Of a stretch of DNA of 16,510 bases, positions 7,011 to 14,800 are shown piece after piece; the stretch's first letter is position 1, and each line of letters begins with the position of its first letter. A program made the translations under genes and the position numbers. The notes under the pieces are model-generated. The model saw nothing but the letters and a program-made list of their open reading frames with translations, did not search any database and was not told the origin of the DNA. The DNA comes from Rhodococcus sp. IITR03 (lineage in GTDB: Bacteria > Actinomycetota > Actinomycetes > Mycobacteriales > Mycobacteriaceae). Where the stretch lies: positions 2,373,986 through 2,390,495 of the forward strand of contig LATQ01000001.1 of NCBI GenBank assembly GCA_001017865.1. The letters run 5' to 3'.

Positions 7011-8674
7011 ATGTCCGGCCTCGACGTCGACCGTCTGCCCAGCTATGCCCAGGGTGCCTGGGACGTCCCGCTGCTCGGCGACACCATCGGCGACAACCTC
7101 GACCGCACCGCCGCCCGCTTCGGCGACCGTGAGGCGCTCGTCGATTCCGCCGCCGGAAAACGCTGGAGTTACAGCGAATTCGTCGCGGACGTCGACGCGT
7201 TCGCGCTCGGTATGCTGCGGGCGGGCATCACCAAGGGCGACCGCGTCGGCATTTGGGCACCCAACTGCTGGCAGTGGGTGCTCGTACAGTACGCGACCGC
7301 GAAGATCGGAGCGATCCTCGTCAACATCAACCTGCCTACCGCTCGCACGAGCTGCAGTACGTCCTCGAACAGGCCGGTGTGCGGATGCTGGTGTCCGCCC
7401 CGACGTTCAAGACCTCCGACTACGCGCAGATGATCGAGACCGTACGGCCCAACTGCCCCGACCTCGAGGACGTCGTCCTGCTCGACTCGCCGCGGTGGGA
7501 CGAACTCGTCGACTCCGGCCGCGCCGCGCTCACCGAGGACCGGGCACCGCTCGATGCGGCCCAGGCCTCGTTGTCGCCCGACGATCCGATCAACATCCAG
7601 TACACCTCGGGCACCACCGGTTTCCCCAAGGGCGCCACCCTCAGTCACCACAACGTGCTCAACAACGGCTTCTTCGTCGGCGAGCTGTGCCACTACACCG
7701 AACGCGACCGGGTCTGCATCCCCGTCCCGCTGTACCACTGCTTCGGGATGACGATGGGCAATCTCGCGTGCACGAGTCACGGCGCGACCATCGTGCTGCC
7801 GGCGCCGGGCTTCGATCCCGCCGCGACGCTGAGCGCCGTCGCCGAGGAGAAGTGCACGTCGCTGTACGGCGTGCCGACGATGTTCATCGCCGAACTGGCC
7901 GACCCGGGATTCGACAACTACGACCTGTCGAGCCTGCGCACCGGCATCATGGCGGGATCACCGTGCCCGGTGGAGGTGATGAAGCAGGTCATCGACCGGA
8001 TGGGCATGAGCGAGGTCTCCATCTGCTACGGCATGACCGAGACCTCCCCGGTCTCGACGCAGACCCGCAGCGACGACAGCATCGAGCGGCGCGTGAGCAC
8101 CGTCGGTCGTGTCGGCCCGCATCTCGAGGTCAAGGTCGTCGACCCCGTCACCGGACTGACGGTGCCGCGCGGCGAACCCGGCGAACTGTGCACCCGCGGT
8201 TACTCGGTGATGCTCGGCTACTGGGATCAGCCGACAAGACCGCCGAGGCGATCGACGCGGCCCGATGGATGCACACCGGCGACATCGGCGTCATGGACGA
8301 GGACGGGTACGTCTCGGTGACGGGCAGGATCAAGGACATGGTCATCCGGGGCGGGGAGAACATCTACCCCGCGAGATCGAGGAATTCCTCTACACCCACC
8401 CGGACATCCTCGACGCCAGGTGGTCGGCGTGCCCGACACGAAGTACGGCGAGGAACTGATGGCGTGGATCCGGATGCGCGAAGGCGCGGAGCCGCTCGAC
8501 GCCGAGTCGCTCCGGGCGTTCTGCACCGGGAAACTCGCCCACTACAAGATCCCGCGTTACGTGCACGTGGTCGACGAGTTCCCGATGACGGTGACCGGAA
8601 AGGTCCGCAAGGTGGAGATGCGCGAGCAGGCGATCGCGCTGCTCGCGGCGGCAGGAGCAGACGGGGGCCGGTGA
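7011..8674 (+). CDS. AMP-forming acyl-CoA synthetase, FadD-like (frameshifted)
   Basis: Activates a fatty or other carboxylic acid to its CoA thioester through an acyl-adenylate. ATG 7011 has AAGGAG at 6999-7004. The corrected length is 555 residues. Motifs in order: N-terminal [20 protein letters not shown]; the P-loop [62 protein letters not shown] with [14 protein letters not shown] (hinge region); and the C-terminal [11 protein letters not shown] with the catalytic Lys. Four single-base losses are inferred, near 7333, 8229, 8371 and 8418; each repair restores conserved sequence, for example [10 protein letters not shown] at the first. It most resembles actinobacterial medium/long-chain fatty-acyl-CoA synthetases. 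The chain-length preference cannot be told. The preceding MHS transporter may import the acid. Confidence 0.9.
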
Positions 8675-8780
8675 GATCCCGGCCTGCCGGAGAAGGAAAT
8701 TCACCCGGAAGGGACGTCGATTCGGCCTCCGCGTGCGCTGTTCATGATCGACACTGAGGAGGTACATGGTCGTCGAGGTT

Positions 8781-8802
8781 GCGCCGCCCGCAGGTGCGGC
8801 GC
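8781..8802 (+). promoter_or_regulatory. Leader stem-loop before the GlsB-like gene
   Basis: GCGCCGC (8781-8787) and GCGGCGC (8796-8802) are perfect reverse complements around an 8-base loop. The hairpin ends 5 bases before the AGAGAGG ribosome binding site (8808-8814), so it could affect translation start. A short frame opening at ATG 8766 behind GAGGAGG overlaps the gene start but is probably not a real gene. Confidence 0.35.
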
Positions 8803-8820
8803 CGAACAGAGAGGCTCACC

Positions 8821-9090
8821 ATGGGACAAATCATCGGCACCATCATCTTCGGCGCAGTCATCGGCATCCTCGCCCGGTTGGTGATCCCGGGTAAGCAGGC
8901 GATGGGCATGATCATCACGATCATCATCGGCATCATCGGCGCGCTGATCGGCTACTGGATCTGGGGGATGATCTCGTCCGAAGGCAACGAGGACACCTCC
9001 GGCATCGACTGGATCCGCTGGATCATCTCCATTGCCGTCGCGGTGGTTCTCACTCTCATCTACACCTCTGCGACGCGCGAGAGGAGATAG
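8821..9090 (+). CDS. GlsB/YeaQ/YmgE-family small membrane protein (89 aa)
   Basis: An intact small integral membrane protein of the transglycosylase-associated/GlsB-YeaQ-YmgE stress family. ATG 8821 has AGAGAGG six bases upstream. It opens MGQIIGTIIFGAVIGILARL, then VIPGKQAMGMIITIIIGIIG, the glycine-rich pattern typical of the family. Three transmembrane helices are visible (about residues 3-20, 27-48 and 65-83), with a short acidic loop SSEGNEDTSG and a basic C-terminus TRERR. Family members are often induced by general stress; the molecular function is unclear. It is followed by a strong hairpin and is probably its own transcription unit. There is no evident link to the acyl-CoA genes around it. 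Confidence 0.92.
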   Translation: MGQIIGTIIFGAVIGILARLVIPGKQAMGMIITIIIGIIGALIGYWIWGMISSEGNEDTSGIDWIRWIISIAVAVVLTLIYTSATRERR

Positions 9091-9128
9091 CCGAGAGCCC
9101 GTCGCGCGGGGCTCCGCCCGGACGACCG

Positions 9129-9165
9129 GGAGGTGGTGCACGGCGATCGGCCGTGCACCACCTCC
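9129..9165. terminator. Long perfect hairpin after the GlsB-like gene
   Basis: GGAGGTGGTGCACGGC (9129-9144) and its exact reverse complement (9150-9165) form a 16-bp stem with the loop GATCG. CGAC (9123-9126) and GTCG (9167-9170) can extend the stem past a small bulge. It sits 38 bases after the stop of the small membrane protein. It is a strong terminator-like structure without a U-tract, possibly active in both directions. Confidence 0.75.
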
Positions 9166-9226
9166 TGTCGGGCCCGAGCGGGGCCTTCGGGCGTGTTCGG
9201 ATACGGTCCCGGACCGGAGGTGAACT

Positions 9227-11192
9227 GTGGTGGAACCGCAATGGACGCCGACAGACGTCGATATCGAGCAGGCGAACGTCACCGGGTTCACCCGGTTCGT
9301 CGAGGAGAGACACGGACTCGACCTGCCCGACTACCGGGCGTTGTGGCAGTGGTCCGTCGACGAACCCGGTGATTTCTGGCAGGCCGTGTGGGACGCCTTC
9401 GACGTCGTCTCCCACACCGATCCCGGCCCGGCTCTGGCCGACGCCGCCATGCCCGGCGCCGTGTGGTTCCCGGGCGCGAGACTGAACTTCGCCGAGTACG
9501 TCTTCCGGGAGCGTCCCCCGGACGAGGCCGCCGTCGTCCATCTCGACGAGGAGGGACACCGGCGCGAGATCGGCTGGGCCGAACTCGAACGCCGCACGGC
9601 CGCGCTCGCCGCGACCTCCGAGCGCACGGGGTGGGGGAAGGCGACCGTGTCGTCGGTTACCTACCGAACATCCCCGAAGCGATCGTCGCCCTGCTCGCCA
9701 CGGCGAGCATCGGGGCCGTCTGGGCGGGCTGCGGACAGGACTACGCCGTGCCCGCGGCGATCGACCGTCTGGGCCGACTCGAACCGCGGGCACTCGTCAC
9801 GGCGACCGGGTACCGCTATGCAGGACGGCGGCACGACCGCGTCGAGAGGTGAACCGCCTCCGCGCCGCGATGCCCGGCCTCGCCCTGACCGTCGTCGTGT
9901 CGGACGGCGGAACGTCCTTCGACACGGCCGGCGAGCCGCCATCGGACACAGGCGGACGGAACGGGACCGTCCTGGACTGGCAGGACGCCGTCTCCGGCGA
10001 CGCCGACCTCGAACCCCTGCGTCGCTTTCGACACCCGCTGTGGGTGGTCTTCTCCTCGGGCACCACCGGCCCGCCGAAGGGCCTCGTGCACGGCCACGGC
10101 GGTGTGCTGCTCGAGCACCTCAAGGCGTTGTCGCTGCACCTCGACCTCCGTCCCGGCGACCGCTTCCTCTGGTACACCAGCCCCAGCTGGATGATGTGGA
10201 ACTTCCTGCTCTCGGGGCTGCTCGTGGGGTGCACCGTCGTCACCTACGACGCGCCCCGTCCCACCCCGAGGTCGATCGCCTGTGGCGGATCGCGGCCGAC
10301 GAGAACGTCACGGTGCTCGGGACGAGCCCCGGATACGTGCTGGCCTGCATCAAGGCCGGTGTCGTTCCGCAGGACGACCACGATCTGTCGGCCCTCCGAG
10401 CGTCGGAGTCACCGGGTCGACGCTGCCCGCCTCCTCGTCGTCGTGGCTGGCGCACAACGCGGGGGAGCACGTGCAGGTGATGTCCATCTCCGGCGGGACC
10501 GATGTCGTCACGGCCTTCGTCGGGGCCGTCCCCACCGTGCCGGTGTGGCCGGGGGAGATCTCGGTGCCCTGCCTCGGTGTGGCGGTCGACGCCTTCGACG
10601 AGGCGGGCCGCCCGGTGCGCGGAGAGGTCGGCGAACTCGTCGTGACCGCTCCCATGCCGTCCATGCCGGTGCGGTTCTGGAACGACCCGGACGGTAGTCG
10701 TTACCGCGACTCCTATTTCTCCGTCTATCCGGGCGTGTGGCGGCACGGCGACTGGATCACGATCACCGAGCGCGGCACATTCGAGATGCACGGCCGGTCC
10801 GACTCCACGCTCAACCGTCACGGCGTGCGGATGGGCAGTGCCGACATCTACCAGGCCGTGGAGACCCTGCCCGAGATCGTCGAGTCGCTCGTGCTCGGCA
10901 TCGAACGACCCGACGGCACGTACCGCATGCCGCTGTTCGTCGTCCTCGCCGAGGGTGCCACGCTCACCGACGACTGAAGGAACGGATCCGTGCGGCCGTG
11001 CGCGAGCACGCCTCGCCCCGGCACGTGCCCGACGAGATCGTCGCCGCGCCCGGGGTGCCGCACACCCGCACCGGTAAGAAGCTCGAGGTTCCCCTCAAAC
11101 GGATCCTGCAGGGAGCCGATCCCGCCAGGGCGGTGGACCGCACCGCGATCGACGACCCGGACCTGCTCGATTGGTACCGCAGCCAGGCGTGA
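9227..11192 (+). CDS. Acetoacetate-CoA ligase (acetoacetyl-CoA synthetase), frameshifted
   Basis: Converts acetoacetate, ATP and CoA to acetoacetyl-CoA, feeding acetyl-CoA metabolism. GTG 9227 is used because CGGAGG lies at 9215-9220; GTG 9230 is equally possible. After restoring five missing bases (near 9613, 9849, 10257, 10398, 10972) the length is about 656 residues, the usual size. Features: N-terminal ACS-type cap FTRFVEERHGLDLPDYRALW and GAVWFPGARLNFAEY; YLPNIPEAIVALLATASIGA; the P-loop SSGTTGPPKGLVHGHGG; FLWYTSPSWMMWNFLLSGLL, a strong hallmark of acetoacetate-CoA ligases; ISGGTDVVTAFVG; the hinge GRSDSTLNRHGVRMGSADIY; and the C-terminal TGKKLEVPLKRIL with the catalytic Lys. The frame then ends DLLDWYRSQA. 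The gene stands alone between hairpins at 9129-9165 and 11198-11214. The alternative is a related branched or aryl 3-oxoacid ligase. Confidence 0.92.
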
Positions 11193-11197
11193 TCCCG

Positions 11198-11214
11198 GGC
11201 ACTCGCTGAGTGTC
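11198..11214 (+). terminator. Short stem-loop after acetoacetate-CoA ligase
   Basis: GGCACTC (11198-11204) pairs with GAGTGTC (11208-11214) including one G-U, with a 3-base loop, six bases after the stop codon. It is weaker than the other hairpins in the window and may be only a partial terminator. Confidence 0.35.
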
Positions 11215-11257
11215 GCCTTACTGGACAGCCCACGCCCGGAATGGTCGGATTGCGCCC

Positions 11258-11611
11258 ATGGACATCGCCATCAAGATCTTCCTTATCCTGCACTTCATCG
11301 GCCTCGCGGGCATCATCGGTTCGTGGCTCGCGGTCATCAAGGAACCGCGCGTCGTCGCCGGCATGCTGCACGGCGCCATCCTGCAGGTCGTGACGGGTCT
11401 GGCCCTGGTCGGTCTCCGGGAGGCGCAGGACGTCGTCGAGGTGAACCACATGAAGATCGGCATCAAGCTGCTGGTCGCCCTCGCCGTGCTCGTCGTCGCG
11501 TTCATCGGCCTGAAGAAGGAGAAGCAGAATCCCGGCTCGACCGCGACCCTCGCCCATGTCGCCGGTGGTCTGGGCATTCTCAATGTGATCATCGCCGTGG
11601 CGTGGACGTGA
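11258..11611 (+). CDS. Small four-helix membrane protein of unknown function (117 aa)
   Basis: An intact 117-residue integral membrane protein. It begins MDIAIKIFLILHFIGLAGII and has four hydrophobic segments at about residues 4-22, 31-50 (MLHGAILQVVTGLALVGL), 64-84 (IGIKLLVALAVLVVAFIGL) and 97-115 (HVAGGLGILNVIIAVAW), with a short basic loop KKEKQNPGST. ATG 11258 is the only sensible start. No Shine-Dalgarno sequence is visible in CGGATTGCGCCC just upstream, so leaderless translation is possible. I recall similar proteins as conserved hypotheticals in Rhodococcus and Mycobacterium, without a known function. His in helix 1 and His in MLHG could be noted, but heme binding is not supported. Confidence 0.8.
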   Translation: MDIAIKIFLILHFIGLAGIIGSWLAVIKEPRVVAGMLHGAILQVVTGLALVGLREAQDVVEVNHMKIGIKLLVALAVLVVAFIGLKKEKQNPGSTATLAHVAGGLGILNVIIAVAWT

Positions 11612-11658
11612 CCGTCGGCACTCGGTGACAGTCGGTCGGCGCCCGGGCGGGCACCCTG

Positions 11659-11894
11659 TAGATTGGGGCCGATGCGTATGTCATGGGCTCCGGTGATGAC
11701 CGGCGGGTAACCTGCTTCGGGCGCCTCGGCCGACAGGCTGGGGATCCGTTGCTGCGTCCGGTCCTGCGGAGAGTTCTACCGCCCGACCACGCCGTAACGA
11801 TCCTCACCTGCTCAGCAGATAAACCGAGAGGGTTGTGCGCTGCGCAAGCTACCGCCGATGGGGGATTGCGCGACGGTGAGAGAAAGGTTGGGGA
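11659..11894 (+). promoter_or_regulatory. Candidate promoter and long leader of the NRPS gene
   Basis: TAGATT at 11659-11664 matches the actinobacterial -10 pattern TAnnnT, but no good -35 is seen. If used, the leader would be about 220 bases long, ending in the GAAAGG ribosome binding site (11882-11887). The leader holds small dyads such as GTCAT (11680-11684)/ATGAC (11696-11700) and strings such as GCGGAGAGTTCTACCGCC. I cannot assign it to a riboswitch family. The 283 bases from 11612 to 11894 hold no gene that I can support. Confidence 0.3.
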
Positions 11895-14800
11895 TTGGAC
11901 TCGCTGGGTAACGGCGGATCGGAAGCGGGGAACTCGCGGGGCGTCGTGCCGCCCGGTGCCTTTCCGCTCTCGCCGGCACAGCTGGGAATGTGGTTCGCCC
12001 AGCACGTCGACCCGACGGTGCCCGCCAACATCGCTCAGTACGTCGAACTCGAGGCGACCTCGACCTCGACCTGCTGCACGCCGCGAGCGTCCGCGCCGCC
12101 CGCGAGATGGGATCGGGTTTCCTCCGGTTCATCGAGGTCGACGCCCAGCCCTACCAGCTCGTCGATCCCACCCTCGACGACTCCGTCGGCTACGAGGACC
12201 TGCGGGGCGAACCCGACCCCCGTCAGGCCGCCCTCGACTGGATGCGCGACGACCGCAGCCGCCCCGTCGACGTCCTCCGCGACCGGCTGATCTCCGCGAC
12301 GGTCCTGCGCATCGGTGACCGTCGTTACTTCTGGTACAACCGCGTCCACCATCTCGCGCTCGACGGTTTCGCCGCCGCGACCTTCATGACCCGCATCGCC
12401 GAGCTCTACACGGCGTCGGTCGACGACGTCGAACCGTCCCCGAGCCTCGCGTCCGATCTGCGCAAGGTCTACGACGTCGAGATAGAGTACCGCGGATCGA
12501 AGCGGTTCGCCGACGACCGCGAGTACTGGGCGCAGCAGATCGAGGCATCGAGGAGCCCACGAGCCTCGCCGGCCGCACCGCGGCGCCCGCGCCGGTCAGC
12601 CGCATCGACAGCGCGGCGTTGTCGGACGGGACCGAACGCCGTGTCGAGCAGCTGTCCGAGCGGGAGAACACGAGCCTCGCGACCGCCGTCATCGCGGCGT
12701 TCGCGGCCTACGTCGCCAGATGACCGGGCAGACCGACGTCGTCCTGAGCCTGCCCGTCGCGGCTCGCACGACCGCCCTGTTGCGCCGCTCCGGCAGCATG
12801 GTCTCGAACGTCGTCCCGCTCCGGCTGAGCGTGACCGACGAGACCACCGTGCACGACCTCATCGCGCGTCGGGTGCTGCCGTCTCGGGCGCGCTGCGCCA
12901 CCAGCGCTACCGGCACGAGGACATCGTCCGCGACCGCGCCGCGACCTCCGCGGGTGGAGCACAGTCCACCTTCTTCGGGCCGTGGGTCAACATCATGCTG
13001 TTCGACAACGAGGTCCGACTCGGCGACATGGTGGGACGGATCAACATCCTGTCGACCGGTCTGATCGAGGATCTCGGCGTCAACGTCTACACCAGCGGCG
13101 ACAACACCCACATCGACTTCGAGTCGAACCCGAATCTCTACGGACCCGACCGGGCCGCCTCCGACCACGCGCGGTTCGTCGAGTTCTTCGACCGCTTCGT
13201 CGGTTCGGCTTCCGACCGGCCCGTCTGGGACATTCCGCTCGCCGGCGGCACCGAACTCGACCGGGTCGTCCGTGACTGGAACCGCACCGACCATCCCGTG
13301 CATCGCCGTGACCTGCTCGCGGAGTTCCACGACCGGGTCGCGACCTCCCCCGAGGCAACCGCGCTGGTCTTCGAAGGCGAATCGCTGACCTACGCCGAAT
13401 TCGCCGCGCGGGTGAACAGCCTCGCCCGGGCACTGGTCGGTCTCGGTGTCGGTCCCGAGTCCCTCGTCGGCCTGTCGATCCGACGCTCGCTCGAGCTCGT
13501 CGTCGGCATGTACGCGATCGTCGAGGCGGGTGGCGCCTGGGTGCCGATCGACCCCGACCACCCGGCCGATCGCACCGCCTACATCCTCGAGACCGCCCAC
13601 CCCGCGGCGGTGCTCACCACGGCACGCGACGACGTGACGCTGCCCGAAGGCATCCCCACGATCGACGTCGACACCTTCGACCACTCGCGGTTCGGCACGA
13701 CGCCGCTCACCGACGCCGAACGACGCGGACCGATCCTGCCGGACACGACCGCCTACGTCATCTTCACCTCCGGTTCGACGGGCCGACCGAAGGGCGTGGC
13801 CGTGAGCCACGTGGCGATCGACAACCAGATCCAGTGGATGAACGACCAGTACGGTCTGACCTCCACCGACGTGTACCTGCAGAAGACCGCGACGACCTTC
13901 GACGTGTCGCTGTGGGGCTTCTTCATGCCCCTGCGCGTCGGCGCGACCCTCGTGATCGCGACACCCGACGGACACCGCGACCCGGTCTACGTGGCGAACA
14001 AGATAGCCGAGCACGGCGTCACGATCACCGACTTCGTGCCGTCGATGCTCACCGTCTTCGTCGCGAACGCGCCTGCGGGAACGTGTGATTCGCTGCGCCA
14101 CGTCTTCGTCATCGGTGAGGCCCTGCCGTCCGAGACCGCCGCGGACTTCGCGCGGATGTGCCCGGCCGGCTCCACAACCTGTACGGCCCCACCGAAGCGG
14201 CGGTCTCCATCACCTACCACCGGGCCGCTCCCGGCGACGTGCACAGCGTCCCGATCGGCGTCCCGCAGTGGAACAGCCGCGCATACGTCCTCGACCGGCG
14301 GCTGCGTCCGGTGCCGGTGGGCCGGCCCGGCGAGCTGTACCTCGCCGGAATCCAGCTCGCGCGCGGGTATCTCGACCGTCCCGACCTGACCTCCGACCGT
14401 TTCCTTGCCGATCCCTTCGGGGCGCCCGGCGAGCGGATGTACCGCACCGGCGACCTGGTGCGGTGGGAGACCGCCGCCGACGGCACGGGTCTGCTCGAAT
14501 ACATCGGCCGCACCGACTTCCAGGTCAAGTTCCGCGGCCAGCGCATCGAACTCGGCGAGATCGAAGCGGTGCTCCTCGCGCACCCCGCGGTCTCGCAGGC
14601 CGTCGTGCTCGTGGTGGCGACCCCCACCGGCGACCAGCTCGTGGGGTACGTCGTCGCGGCTCCCGGCCGCACCATCGACACCTCCGATCTCGCCGACCAC
14701 GCCGGCCGGTCGCTGCCGTCGTACATGGTTCCGGCGTCACTCATGGTGCTCGACGCGCTGCCGCTCAACACGAGCGGCAAGCTCGACCGGAAGGCGTTGC

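Noticed and set aside
8766..8894. A histidine-rich 42-residue peptide gene
   Set aside because: The histidines come from reading the isoleucine ATC codons of the GlsB-like gene in another frame; the spacing from GAGGAGG to ATG is only 3 bases.
11760..11825. A glycine or purine riboswitch in the NRPS leader
   Set aside because: GGAGAG, GCCG and CTCAG strings recall the glycine aptamer, and TTCTACC with CCGTAA recalls the purine aptamer. The key conserved blocks and the required stems are not intact, even allowing for a missing base.
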